A DNA stretch of 64,000 nt from Parabacteroides goldsteinii DSM 19448 = WAL 12034 (GCF_000969835.1 NZ_KQ033912.1:1196216-1260215); one strand, 5' to 3'; numbered from the stretch's first letter, positions 25,093 through 33,098 are shown. Notes: generated by a model not told the origin, from the sequence alone. Program-made: numbers and translations.

Positions 25093-27084
25093 TCACCTAA
25101 CTATCACTTTTGTCGATATCGGATCGCCTCCGTTATAGACCGTAGCGATATATACACCTGCCGACAAGCCTGTTAACGAAACCGTCAACTGCGTCGTGTT
25201 ACCTTCAACCTGACGAATATTCCGTCCGTTCATATCGATTAGTTTAATCTGTTTGATCAGATCACCGTCCATCAGAGAGAATTGAATAGCCTGCTCAGTT
25301 TGACTGATTAGCAGGCGCGCTACCGAAGGTGCTTTTTCGTTACCGGTAATGATCCGGCTGTCTTTTAAAGTAAATAACTGCCAGCCACCGTTTTCATCGA
25401 GGTTTAGCGGATTAGCCGTTCCTACATACATATAATCATCGTAAACCAGCATATTACGTACACCGTAAGCGGCTGCATTATCCATACCGTTATCGGTAAA
25501 AAGCGTCGGTTCCGTATCCGGATCATCTATTAGCAAGAGTTCGTATCCGTATTTGCTTTCATCTAGTTTTAACATGCTTACCAGAGAGGCATAAGAAGGC
25601 ATCAACGTTTTGATTGCCGGTTTGATCAGGTTCGACATATCCATGGTACCCACATACAGACGGTCGTTATACACTTCCATCGACCATATATAGTTCGTAT
25701 ACAGATTTCCCAGACCCGAACGTCCCCATTTAGGCTTTACTCCCATACCGTTTTTCAGGATTTTCCATTCTTTCGAGGTGGTATTATATTTCGGCAGTCT
25801 CTCTTCGCCATATAATAATTCAACATCCTCAGGGGTTGAAAAATCGGTTGCCCGGAACAACGGAGCACTACGAAGTACTCCCAGGATACCTGTTAGTAAT
25901 TCATCGCCGGTCTTCAAACCATATACAGCAGGCAACATCATCGGATAGGCCCAGGTTGTATACAGCATCCCCCAGTATAACTGGCCTTTATATGATTTGA
26001 AACCGCCTACTCCGGCTGTCAACAGGCAGAGCGCATCGTTCTCGTAAGCAGAGTAGCGCCATACGGTTTCCCAAGTGATTGCATCGGCAGCAGTAAATCC
26101 GCCGGCCGGGATTAAAGGACTACGGTAAACGCCTGCCGGGGTAGTTCCTACCGGCCAGCCGCCTACATAAATACGTCCGTTATGGTATTCTAATTCAGAG
26201 GCTTCGCCTTCTGTATACCCTACTATTTCGAAATTGAAGGGGTCTTCTTTGCTTCCATTCCAGCGCAGAATTGCACCGCCTGACTTATCGCCTGTCTCAT
26301 ATTTAACTCCACAATAGAGGACACCTTCAATAACATGCCATTTACGTATATTGGTGATTTTGAAATTTTCGTGGGAGAGGGTTTCCAGATGGCTGGCTCC
26401 CATGAATCGATTATTTTCCGAATCATAAGCAAACAGGGTCAGTCCATGAACAAAATCCGGGCCGCCCATAAATACAACTCCTTTGTGCGAACCTGCCGAA
26501 CGAAAACCGGTACATGTTGCGGCAGCATCCGTATCCGGAGTAATATCTCTTACCGTACCATCGGCCGGATCGTACACAAAAACACGGGGAGGAAGCATGT
26601 CACCAAGCTGACCTAACAGGTCGCCATTGGCTCCTTTCTCATTTTCGCAAACCCAACAAGTTGTTTCATAAGGAGTCAGCAAAGGATTGGCCGTTTCTTC
26701 ACTGCCAGCCATTGAGGCTGCCTGGCAAAGCAGGTTATTAATGGTTCCCCAGTATATTTTTTTGTCGGACTCAGTCAGGCCCCATACATACGAACCGTTG
26801 ATTTTGGCACGGCCGCCGGCATTTTCACATTCTTCGCAATCGATACCTGCCGGATCATAGGTATTACGAGCGTCGCCGATACCAAAATAGCAACCGTCAA
26901 CCGGTGAGCGATAAATCTCATTCACTGTCAGGTTTTCATCAGCGACAACAACTGGAGCGACACGATCCTTCATCTGATAATTATACAAAGCTCTCGCTTC
27001 GTTCGGTATCAACGGGATCTGTGCAGACAAACCTGAAATGCCTGAAGCCACCAATAAAATACTCAATAGGTATGAATTTCTCAT
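25093..27084 (-). CDS. T9SS-tailed secreted protein, beta-propeller-like, Cys-rich N-terminal part
   Basis: From the ATG at 27084 the product has 663 residues with signal MRNSYLLSILLVASGISGLSAQ; an ATG at 27093 and a GTG at 27108 are alternative starts. The N-terminal 170 residues carry paired cysteines (CEEC, CWVCE, plus single Cys in DGCYFG, LLCQ and ATCTGF) that could bind metal or form disulfides. The middle has repeated 'N-x-R/L-Y/F-x-G-x-x' segments (YHNGRIYVGG, YKGQLYWGM, YNDRLYVGTMDMSN, YDDYMYVGTANPLN), suggesting a beta-propeller. The C-terminal 75 residues (IKLIDMNGRNIRQVEG..LTGLSAGVYIATVYNGGDPISTKVIVR) are a T9SS type A sorting domain. It is the first gene after the invertible element and seems to have no promoter of its own in the 63-base gap to the repeat arm. 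Function unknown. Confidence 0.8.
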   Translation of the reverse strand: MRNSYLLSILLVASGISGLSAQIPLIPNEARALYNYQMKDRVAPVVVADENLTVNEIYRSPVDGCYFGIGDARNTYDPAGIDCEECENAGGRAKINGSYVWGLTESDKKIYWGTINNLLCQAASMAGSEETANPLLTPYETTCWVCENEKGANGDLLGQLGDMLPPRVFVYDPADGTVRDITPDTDAAATCTGFRSAGSHKGVVFMGGPDFVHGLTLFAYDSENNRFMGASHLETLSHENFKITNIRKWHVIEGVLYCGVKYETGDKSGGAILRWNGSKEDPFNFEIVGYTEGEASELEYHNGRIYVGGWPVGTTPAGVYRSPLIPAGGFTAADAITWETVWRYSAYENDALCLLTAGVGGFKSYKGQLYWGMLYTTWAYPMMLPAVYGLKTGDELLTGILGVLRSAPLFRATDFSTPEDVELLYGEERLPKYNTTSKEWKILKNGMGVKPKWGRSGLGNLYTNYIWSMEVYNDRLYVGTMDMSNLIKPAIKTLMPSYASLVSMLKLDESKYGYELLLIDDPDTEPTLFTDNGMDNAAAYGVRNMLVYDDYMYVGTANPLNLDENGGWQLFTLKDSRIITGNEKAPSVARLLISQTEQAIQFSLMDGDLIKQIKLIDMNGRNIRQVEGNTTQLTVSLTGLSAGVYIATVYNGGDPISTKVIVR

Positions 27085-27171
27085 TGTAATCATTTTTATT
27101 CGCTCCACCTCGACTGAAGTCTTGCTTTTAGTAAGTTTAATATCATTAACTAGTAAGTCTGTTTAATACCA

Positions 27172-27204
27172 ATGACTAGATTAAACGTTCCTTTTTTCTA
27201 GTCA
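27172..27204. repeat. Left inverted-repeat arm of the candidate promoter switch
   Basis: This 33-bp arm starts atgactagattaaacgttcc and ends ttctagtca. It pairs with 27345-27377 at 31 of 33 positions; the mismatches are tt versus aa at positions 10-11 of the arm. Confidence 0.9.
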
Positions 27205-27313
27205 TTTTTTTTGAGGGATTTTGTTTGGTCACAAAAAGAGATAATTTCGTACTCACTTTCGTATTCAGTTGATAAGAAAGAAGATACATTCGTAAATTAA
27301 TTTTAGCCTTTTG

Positions 27314-27344
27314 GTTGTAGTTTCAAAACTTATCCGTAAATTTG
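27314..27344 (+). promoter_or_regulatory. Consensus Bacteroidota promoter inside the invertible element
   Basis: GTTG at 27314-27317, a 19-base spacer and TAAATTTG at 27337-27344 fit the -33 TTTG / -7 TAnnTTTG consensus. In the present orientation it fires rightward into 27378-28100, where no plus-strand gene is seen before a hairpin at 28049-28100. Confidence 0.7.
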
Positions 27345-27377
27345 TGACTAGAAAAAAGGAACGTTTTTTCTAGTCAT
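27345..27377. repeat. Right inverted-repeat arm of the candidate promoter switch
   Basis: This 33-bp arm begins tgactagaaaaaaggaacgt and ends ttctagtcat. It is the reverse complement of 27172-27204 except for two bases, and begins directly after the -7 box of the enclosed promoter. Confidence 0.9.
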
Positions 27378-27477
27378 CTCCCAAATCACACAAAAACCTT
27401 ATTTTTCATAGCCTACAGAACATTTTCAGACCCTATACCATAAAGATATCACTATCTATATGTATATAATGTACACG

Positions 27478-27495
27478 CGTACATTAATGTATAAA
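27478..27495. repeat. Short palindrome (aatgtac acgc gtacatt)
   Basis: A 7-bp inverted repeat with a 4-base loop lies 60 bases past the DUF4248 stop codon and 100 bases from the candidate promoter switch. It may be a weak transcription end or a protein-binding site; no T tract follows. Confidence 0.4.
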
Positions 27496-27554
27496 GGGGT
27501 TAAAAACTGCATTTTTTCCCGTTTTTCGGTGTTTCGGTTCATTTTACCCGTTTT

Positions 27555-27785
27555 TTAGCGGATTTCCCTGGTTTCAGGTTCGCCCAAATGGTCTACCAGA
27601 ATAGCTACCTGACGAGGGGAATACATACGTTGTCCTTTCTTGTATCCGGCCTTCGTTAATTCGACAAAAAGGTCTTCATCCAGCCTGATCCATCGGGCTA
27701 GTTGAGCGGAGGCAGACTTGGGCTGAATACCCGGAAAATATAATCGGGCCAGTTCTGTATGGCCCCATGTTCTATTTATTTTCAT
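27555..27785 (-). CDS. DUF4248 family small protein
   Basis: A 76-residue basic protein starting at the ATG at 27785 (MKINRTWGHTELARLYFPGIQPKSASAQL); an in-frame ATG at 27845 would add 20 hydrophobic residues not typical of the family. The order 'TELA-x-LYFP-x-x-x-P-x-SA', 'L-x-x-W-I', 'GY-x-x-x-x-R-x-x-x-P-x-QV-A-x-x-x-x-x-LGEP' matches the Bacteroidales DUF4248 family as I recall it. The pattern suggests a small helix-turn-helix-like fold, but no function is established. It reads toward the candidate invertible promoter and is not driven by it in the present orientation. Confidence 0.8.
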   Translation of the reverse strand: MKINRTWGHTELARLYFPGIQPKSASAQLARWIRLDEDLFVELTKAGYKKGQRMYSPRQVAILVDHLGEPETREIR

Positions 27786-27845
27786 GATTCGTTGCTGTTT
27801 GATTGTTATTGTGATTGGAATGAGAAATACATTTAGGGGGAGCAT

Positions 27846-28048
27846 TTGCCTGAATGAAGGTTTGTGATTTGAGCGATAAAAACAGAGTCGTATACAGCGG
27901 GAAGTACCCGGATACTTTTTCTATTAGATATTTCATACTAGTTTCTTTTTAAGTTGTTTCTACTTGAAGCACCGAGGTTAACGGTTAACGATGCACAAGT
28001 CTGAGGACGTATTGATCTAAGGTTTAACTGATTTGTATAAAAAACAAA
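27846..28048. other. Non-coding stretch upstream of the DUF4248 gene
   Basis: Together with 28101-28223 this is the intergenic DNA between the DUF4248 gene and the transposase. I see no protein-coding frame. It contains the short repeat ggttaacggttaac near 27976 and presumably the DUF4248 promoter on the minus strand. Confidence 0.5.
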
Positions 28049-28100
28049 GAGGCCGGATACCGGACAAATATGTCCGATACCCGAGCCTCGATCTTTTTTC
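28049..28100. terminator. Bidirectional hairpin terminator left of the IS110-family element
   Basis: gaggccgg pairs with ccgagcctc (one bulged A), topped by cggaca / tgtccg and a 4-base loop. A T6 run follows on the plus strand, and T-rich sequence follows on the minus strand. No convergent genes end here now, so it may be a remnant of an arrangement that preceded the insertion. Confidence 0.65.
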
Positions 28101-28223
28101 TATGACAAACTTACATAAAAATTGAGATTTATAAGCGCGTCTAATAAAAATAAAGACCACTCCCTGCTGTTATTCCACCGACTTTCGTTATTTTAAAGTT
28201 GTAATACAAAAAAACTATATCTT

Positions 28224-29342
28224 ATGGACAGAGTTTGTGGTCTTGATGTGCATAAAGATAGTGTCTTTATGTGTATTCTCACAGCAAACGGTGAGAAAAT
28301 TGAAGATGTGTTTGGAACTTTAACACCGGAACTGGATCGCCTTCGTGACACTTTAGTCTCTCATGGTGTTGGTAAAGTTGCAATGGAAAGCACCAGTATT
28401 TATTGGGTTCCTATTTGGCGCATTTTGGAATGCGATTTTGATGTTAAATTGGTTAACCCTTATTTCATCCGTCAACTCCCTGGTCGTAAAACTGATATTA
28501 AAGATGCCCAATGGATTGCGACTGTTCTTCAGAAAGAGCTAATTAAGGGAAGTTATATTCCTGATTCAAAAATACAGGAATTACGTCAGTACAGTCGTCG
28601 TATCTTCCATTTGACTCGTCGCAAACAGCAAGCTGAATCTGCTATCGATCTAACGTTGCAACGTTGCAATATTCGTTTGAGTAATTATGTTTCTGATATT
28701 GGTTGTAAATCCATGCGTAAGGTGGTCAATGCATTAATCTGTGGTGAAACTGATTCTGAAGTATTAGCTCTGTTGGTTCACAAGCGTATTCGTAATAAAC
28801 ATTGTCATGAGGTTATTAAGTCGTCTTTGACTGGTATTGTATCTTCATCAGACAGAGACATGCTTAAAATGAGTTTGGAAGAAGTGGAACTTTATGATCG
28901 TCAGCTTCTTGAGTGTAAAGAGAAAATGCGAATAATTTGCGAGGGACATTATGCCGAGGAACTGGAAATCCTTCAAACAGCTCCTGGGATAAAAGAGGAA
29001 AGCGCTATGAGAATCATAGCAGAAATCGGTGTTGACATGAAAGCCTTTCTAACAGCATCAGCTTTAGTTGGCTGGGCTGGATTAAGACCGCGAAATGATC
29101 AAAGTGCAGGAAAGATCAAAGGAAGAAAGACTTTACATGGAAACAAGTATTTACGTGTTATGCTTACACAATGTGCATGGGGAGCCTGCAGGACTCAAAC
29201 ATCTAAATTTTATAGCAGATATCATACCTTGAAAAAGAGAATGAATCACAACAAGGCTTTAATGGCAAATGCTCGAAAGCTACTCGTTGTTATTTGGAAT
29301 TTATTAGCTAAAAAGCAACCTTATATGCCATTGGTGAATTAA
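28224..29342 (+). CDS. IS110-family DEDD transposase
   Basis: This 372-residue recombinase is full length. The N-terminal RuvC-like DEDD domain has D8 (GLDVHKDS), E55 (VAMESTSIYW) and D91/D94 (KTDIKDAQWIA). A coiled-coil middle follows (residues 115-240). The C-terminal Transposase_20 domain (LEILQTAPGIKEESAMRIIAEIG ... LVGWAGLRPRNDQSAGKIKG) carries the conserved serine at residue 294, the proposed nucleophile. IS110 recombinases act with a bridge RNA made from the element's own non-coding end, which pairs with target and donor DNA. All key residues are present, so the enzyme is probably active. Its codon choice looks different by eye (more gtt/gct/cgt) from neighbouring genes, consistent with transfer. 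Confidence 0.95.
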   Translation: MDRVCGLDVHKDSVFMCILTANGEKIEDVFGTLTPELDRLRDTLVSHGVGKVAMESTSIYWVPIWRILECDFDVKLVNPYFIRQLPGRKTDIKDAQWIATVLQKELIKGSYIPDSKIQELRQYSRRIFHLTRRKQQAESAIDLTLQRCNIRLSNYVSDIGCKSMRKVVNALICGETDSEVLALLVHKRIRNKHCHEVIKSSLTGIVSSSDRDMLKMSLEEVELYDRQLLECKEKMRIICEGHYAEELEILQTAPGIKEESAMRIIAEIGVDMKAFLTASALVGWAGLRPRNDQSAGKIKGRKTLHGNKYLRVMLTQCAWGACRTQTSKFYSRYHTLKKRMNHNKALMANARKLLVVIWNLLAKKQPYMPLVN

Positions 29343-29359
29343 TGGTTGCTTCTTAATGA

Positions 29360-29530
29360 GCGTTCCAAGACCCTTATATTTGTGGTGGAGTAAACCCCGT
29401 TTTTGCAAACTGGTATACAGGCACGCTCTGGCAAGGAATTGCGTCTGAGACAAACAAGCTCGAAGAGGAAATTATTTATCACTCTCTACATAGACAAAAT
29501 GTAGGGACAGCTACAAAGTGATCTTATTTT
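29360..29530 (+). ncRNA. Candidate bridge RNA of the IS110-family element
   Basis: The segment downstream of the transposase gene can fold. CAGgcACGC (29418-29426) pairs with GCGTCTG (29441-29447) around a 14-base loop. ATCACT (29478-29483) pairs with AGTGAT (29517-29522), enclosing CTACAT / ATGTAG (29486-29491 / 29499-29504). Loops flanked by such stems are what bridge RNAs use to pair with target and donor DNA. Position and size (about 170 nt) fit the IS1111-like arrangement. Boundaries and expression are inferred; no covariance search was possible. Confidence 0.45.
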
Positions 29531-29533
29531 AAC

Positions 29534-29811
29534 GGGAGTTCGAAATAAGGTTAGTGTAACTTTTATTACACAGAAAATAATAAGAAAAAAGGGACCCTTA
29601 TACAGACTCCCTCCCAAAGATCATACATTTCATAGTCAAGACTGTGGCAATGTTATCTCTTTGTGTTTTTCATAGTTAAAATCTTTTCGTCAAAGGACAG
29701 GTTTATTTTTCTTTAATACAAACTTTTTGTTATATTTTTACACATACATGTTATTAAACATGGCTTGACTGTTATTCTGAGGAAGGTTATGGTACTTATT
29801 TCGAACTCACG
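29534..29811. repeat. 14-bp inverted repeat pair enclosing 245 bp
   Basis: gagttcgaaataag at 29536-29549 recurs in opposite orientation at 29795-29808, with one mismatch if extended to 17 bp. The enclosed 245 bp are AT-rich with no gene and no good TAnnTTTG promoter. The left copy lies at the presumed right end of the IS110-family element. The pair could mark the boundary of an older insertion. Confidence 0.6.
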
Positions 29812-30392
29812 TTTGTTTATTTATAGAGGAAATATACTGAATTATGAGCCAATGGGGTTATGTGCCGATGTGCCAATTTAGAAAAATGTGAAACGACTTT
29901 GTCCGGCAACTCTGAATTGACAAAATGCTATATTATATACCTTATGAGTAAGCTGTACCGGATAGTATCTTGCGTTGCTTATTTTTATGCAAATGTAGAG
30001 GAGATTCAGATCGACAAAAAGACAGAATAATTAAACAATAAAGATCGCAACGACATTGTATCATGGATTTTAAATATCATTACATTATCCATGTAGCAAT
30101 TTTACTAAGTTATAGACATTACAAAAACACTTATTATATCTGTTGTTCCAAAAACAAGATGTGTTCTTTAACATAGAATCTAACGCTTCAAAAACTCTTT
30201 TTTGAGTTTTTGAAGCGTTTAAAACAAGCTAAATCTAGCTTACAATAGAAATAAATTTCATTTAAAACGAGATCTACTTTTGTTTAAAACGAAATGTTTT
30301 TCGGCTGCAGAGGAGAAAAAACCGATCTTTTATGTTAATAAACACATAATCAAGTATTCCCAAAAGAGGATATGAGAGAATATTTCGGTTAT
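29812..30392. other. Non-coding region right of the IS110-family element
   Basis: I find no coding frame, RNA gene or array in this stretch apart from the palindrome at 30182-30219. It is very AT-rich, with short direct repeats such as tttaaaacga (about 30257 and 30285). Confidence 0.5.
30182..30219. repeat. Perfect 16-bp palindromic hairpin
   Basis: aacgcttcaaaaactc (30182-30197) and gagttttttgaagcgtt's exact counterpart gagtttttgaagcgtt (30204-30219) are perfectly complementary around a T6 loop. There is no T tract on either side, so it is not a standard terminator. It may be a cruciform-type binding or insertion site. Confidence 0.7.
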
Positions 30393-30441
30393 AAAAAAAG
30401 GCATTTTACCATCATAAAGATAGACAAAATGCCGATTTTTT
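30393..30441 (-). terminator. Terminator after the isomerase/epimerase gene
   Basis: ggcatttt (30400-30407) pairs with aaaatgcc (30426-30433). Reading the minus strand, the stem is followed by ttttttt. It lies 74 bases past the stop codon of the gene at 30515. Confidence 0.7.
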
Positions 30442-30514
30442 AAAATAATGATACACCAACAATCACTGTATAGAATTACAATTTAGAAATAAGTGAGCTT
30501 CCGCTGATTATCAA

Positions 30515-31510
30515 CTATCGACCTTTATCAAAAAAAGCATCGAAAGCATGCCCCGAAGGCTGGAAATCGACCTGTTTAACGAAGGCACACGATTCGCGTG
30601 CTCCATGTTCACGGTCCATCGCGCTGTCTTCCCACTCAACGGACAACGGCCCCTGATAACCGATATCGTTCAGAGCACGGATAATCTCTTCGAAACAAAT
30701 CCGTCCGCGTCCCATACTACGGAAATTCCAGAAGCGGCGGGAATCGCCGAAAGTGGAATGGCCGCCGAACACACCGATCTGCTTAGGGCTATCACTCCAG
30801 TATACATCTTTCATATGTACGTGGAAAATGCGGTCGGAGAACTGATAAATGAAATCCACATAATCTACCCCCTGATATCCCATATGGCTCGGATCGTAAT
30901 TGAACCCGAATGCCGGATGATTATTCAGCGCATCGAGCGCTTTACGGGCAGAATAAGTATCGAATGCTATTTCCGTCGGATGCACCTCCAGACCATAACG
31001 GACACCTAACTTCTGATATTCATCCATGATCGGGATAAAACGGCGGGCGAAATCGGCATAACCGTCTTCAATCATCTGATCTGTAACGGGAGGGAAAGAA
31101 TAAAGCCAATGCCAGATAGGACTACCGGTAAATCCGGCAACCGTGTCGATACCTAAAGCTTTTGCCGCACGCGCCGTCTGCACCATATACTCGGCTGCAC
31201 GCTGACGCACACCTTCCGGTTCACCGTCGCCCCAGATACAATCAGGCAGAACCGCCTTATGCCGCTGGTCGATAGTATCGCAAACCGCCTGGCTGATCAG
31301 ATGGATAGAGATACAATAAAGTTGCAGGTCATATTTGGCAAGCAATTCTTTTATGCCGTCATAATAGGCCTGATCCGTTCGCCGGACATCCAGATGGTTG
31401 GGTAACCCCAGTTCCAATCCGTCATATCCGAATGCTTTCGCTTTTTCACAAACTGTTTCGAGGGGTAAATCCCCCCATTGAAGGGTACATAATGTTACTG
31501 GACGTGCCAT
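30515..31510 (-). CDS. Sugar phosphate isomerase/epimerase (xylose-isomerase-like TIM barrel)
   Basis: A 331-residue cytoplasmic protein (no signal peptide). It has the AP-endonuclease-2 / xylose-isomerase-like fold: [28 protein letters not shown] at the N-terminus, [12 protein letters not shown] with a metal-ligand Glu/His near residue 180, [12 protein letters not shown] near 208, HVHMKDVYW near 235, and [15 protein letters not shown] near 295 with the last Glu ligand. These proteins isomerise or epimerise free or phosphorylated sugars and related inositols using a divalent metal. The exact substrate cannot be told; a related 2-keto-myo-inositol dehydratase-type activity is possible. It stands alone with its own terminator. 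Confidence 0.85.
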   Translation of the reverse strand: MARPVTLCTLQWGDLPLETVCEKAKAFGYDGLELGLPNHLDVRRTDQAYYDGIKELLAKYDLQLYCISIHLISQAVCDTIDQRHKAVLPDCIWGDGEPEGVRQRAAEYMVQTARAAKALGIDTVAGFTGSPIWHWLYSFPPVTDQMIEDGYADFARRFIPIMDEYQKLGVRYGLEVHPTEIAFDTYSARKALDALNNHPAFGFNYDPSHMGYQGVDYVDFIYQFSDRIFHVHMKDVYWSDSPKQIGVFGGHSTFGDSRRFWNFRSMGRGRICFEEIIRALNDIGYQGPLSVEWEDSAMDREHGARESCAFVKQVDFQPSGHAFDAFFDKGR

Positions 31511-31662
31511 TTCTTTTAATTTTAAGGTTATTACATTGAGTCTGTTTTCTACAAATCTAAAAAAGTTCCGCTCATAATCTGCAAGTTCCCTCCTTAATAT
31601 TTTCTAAATTCCAAAATAAGTATTTTCTTTGTGTAGATTTTATCATTAACATTTTCCTTGCT

Positions 31663-32610
31663 ATGAAAAAGAAAGAATTATGTGCAGTAGCCTGCCTGTT
31701 TTGGCTGGCAGGTTGTAGTGATCCGGCTTCGGACGAATTTGAAATTGTAAAGAATTTATTTCCTGTACAATTTAGTGTTCAACTTCAAAAAGAGGTACTT
31801 CCGTTCTCCTCTACCCGCAGTATGCCACCTAACACGGTGCCCGAACCGACTGTTCCGGATGGAGACAATCCAGACAAAGAGTTAAAAGAGTTATGTTCTG
31901 CCATCGAATATCTGGTTTACAAAGACGGCGACCAGCCGGAGTTGGTAAAACACCGGACTTATCATGCAGACGCAGAACCGGACTTCGGCATTGTTTACGA
32001 CACGCTTCCTGCCGGCAATTATCAGATTTACCTGCTGGCTCATCAGTCACAAAAAGCTACATTTTCAGAAAACGCTTTCAGCTTTGACGAACTATCTGAT
32101 TCATTCTATAATGGCCAGGAGCTCCAGTTGAAAGAAGGAGACGAAACCAACGTCGATATAAACCTGCAACGGATTGTCAGCCGGATAGAGTTTAAGGCAG
32201 CCGACAAGATTCCGGAAGATATCGTCCGGTTTGAACTGGCAGTCAGCAATCATCCCGACCGGCTCGATATCCTGACCGGAAAAGGAATCGTATCTGCTGG
32301 GCCCAACGATTTCTCTTATGAATTCAAAACGGAAGAAAAAGGACAATCCGGTAAAATCCATTCCTTTTATTCCTTTATTCCGACAGGTGATGAAAAGATA
32401 TCCGTCACGCTCACGGCCACCGGTTCGGATAATCAGGTACTGCGAAAGCGGACAGTAACCGATATTATTCCCATCGCCAACAAAATAATCCGCTACACAG
32501 GTATCTTATATACGCCTCCCAAACCGGATGAAACAGAAAACACCTTCAACCTGATCATCGGGAACAACGGCGAGTGGGATGAACCGGAAGAAAATGAATT
32601 GCCGGAATAA
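31663..32610 (+). CDS. FimB/Mfa2-family fimbrial anchor lipoprotein
   Basis: A 315-residue lipoprotein with signal MKKKELCAVACLFWLAGC and lipobox Cys at residue 18. The body shows the two beta-sandwich halves of the FimB/Mfa2 family. Residues 70-150 contain LVYKDGDQPELVKHRTY.., YDTLPAGNYQIYLLAHQ and LQLKEGDETNVDINLQRIVSRIEFK; residues 170-300 contain 'FELAVSN..', 'YSFIPTGDEKISVTLTATGSDNQVLRKRTV' and NLIIGNNGEWDE. In Porphyromonas-type fimbriae such proteins anchor the shaft in the outer membrane and limit its length. It is the first gene of a plus-strand fimbrial locus that continues to 38659. Confidence 0.85.
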   Translation: MKKKELCAVACLFWLAGCSDPASDEFEIVKNLFPVQFSVQLQKEVLPFSSTRSMPPNTVPEPTVPDGDNPDKELKELCSAIEYLVYKDGDQPELVKHRTYHADAEPDFGIVYDTLPAGNYQIYLLAHQSQKATFSENAFSFDELSDSFYNGQELQLKEGDETNVDINLQRIVSRIEFKAADKIPEDIVRFELAVSNHPDRLDILTGKGIVSAGPNDFSYEFKTEEKGQSGKIHSFYSFIPTGDEKISVTLTATGSDNQVLRKRTVTDIIPIANKIIRYTGILYTPPKPDETENTFNLIIGNNGEWDEPEENELPE

Positions 32611-32618
32611 CTTCATAC

Positions 32619-32669
32619 ACAATTGTGCAGCTATAAGTTGCACAATTGTAAAAACAAAGAGTATCTTTG
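32619..32669 (+). promoter_or_regulatory. Hairpin and promoter before the small acidic lipoprotein gene
   Basis: acaattgtgca (32619-32629) pairs with tgcacaattgt (32639-32649) as an 11-bp stem, a terminator-like structure for the anchor gene or an operator. It overlaps a promoter: TTG at 32638-32640, a 21-base spacer, TATCTTTG at 32662-32669. The lipoprotein start codon follows at 32691. Confidence 0.6.
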
Positions 32670-32690
32670 TACTCAACAAAAGTAACCGTT

Positions 32691-33098
32691 ATGAAAAAGA
32701 AAAACATACTCAGTCTCATCTTTTTACTTACCATCCTTTGCGGATTCAATAGTTGCGAGGATAAGCCGCTTGATCCCATAGAAGATCCGGAGTATATTTT
32801 ATGCAATGGCTCTGGCTGGTTTGACGAGTATACAGACATTGATAATTTCTATTGCACACAACGGCTTATTTTCCATTCTGACGGCAGGGGCGAAGAAATT
32901 ATCACCCGCTATTTCAGATTTCCGGATGACTATGAAGAATTGGAATCTACTTTTTGGTGGGAATGGGATGACGACTACAGAACAATTTATATGGAATACT
33001 CTAACGGAGACTATATTTACTTTGACGACCTACATATATATTACGATGAACTATCCGGTTATTTAGGCGACGATTATGTTACTTTTGAGCCCTTTTAA
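32691..33098 (+). CDS. Small acidic lipoprotein, unknown function
   Basis: A 135-residue protein starting at the ATG at 32691 (an upstream in-frame ATG at 32667 overlaps the promoter). The signal MKKKNILSLIFLLTILCGFNSC places the lipobox Cys at residue 22. The mature part is very rich in Asp, Glu and Tyr (DEYTDIDNFYCTQRLIF, EELESTFWWEWDDDYRTIYMEYSNGDYIYF, IYYDELSGYLGDDYVTF). This layout resembles small lipocalin-like or META-like lipoproteins of Bacteroidales; I cannot name the family. It has its own promoter and interrupts the fimbrial gene order directly before a 5'-truncated fimbrillin gene, suggesting a cassette inserted into the operon. Confidence 0.75.
   Translation: MKKKNILSLIFLLTILCGFNSCEDKPLDPIEDPEYILCNGSGWFDEYTDIDNFYCTQRLIFHSDGRGEEIITRYFRFPDDYEELESTFWWEWDDDYRTIYMEYSNGDYIYFDDLHIYYDELSGYLGDDYVTFEPF

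Larger units (their letters stand above)
27172..27377. promoter_or_regulatory. Candidate invertible promoter (phase switch) of the surface-protein operon
   Basis: Two 33-bp arms, 27172-27204 and 27345-27377, are inverted copies of each other with two mismatches; the core aacgttccttttttctagtc is shared exactly. They enclose 140 bp. Each arm is itself partly palindromic (atgactaga ... tctagtca). Inside, a consensus Bacteroidota promoter (27314-27344) points right, away from the surface genes, with its -7 box touching the right arm. Inversion would point it at the gene at 27084. Arm length, spacing and promoter position match known Bacteroides invertible promoters. The arm centre AAACGTTCCT is close to the ARACGTWCGT core I recall for B. 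fragilis Mpi-type sites. Inversion itself is inferred. Confidence 0.7.
28130..29550 (+). mobile_element. IS110-family insertion sequence (ends approximate)
   Basis: The element holds a complete IS110-type transposase gene (28224-29342). Its flanks have no long terminal inverted repeats, as expected for this family, so the exact ends cannot be fixed from this sequence. A short actccc (28159-28164) on the left and gggagt (29534-29539) on the right could be subterminal inverted repeats of the IS1111 type, but 6 bp is weak. The 3' non-coding end (about 29343-29540) is long and structured, which fits the IS1111-like group, where the guide RNA lies downstream of the gene. Confidence 0.6.

Noticed and set aside
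28130..29550. Exact IS ends by terminal inverted repeats or target duplication
   Set aside because: Only a 6-bp actccc/gggagt pair was found, which is within chance; IS110-family elements lack classic terminal repeats, so ends are left approximate.
29550..29794. Third invertible promoter
   Set aside because: The 14-bp inverted repeat is shorter, the interior has no TAnnTTTG box with proper spacing on either strand, and no gene start lies close on either side. It is kept only as a repeat.
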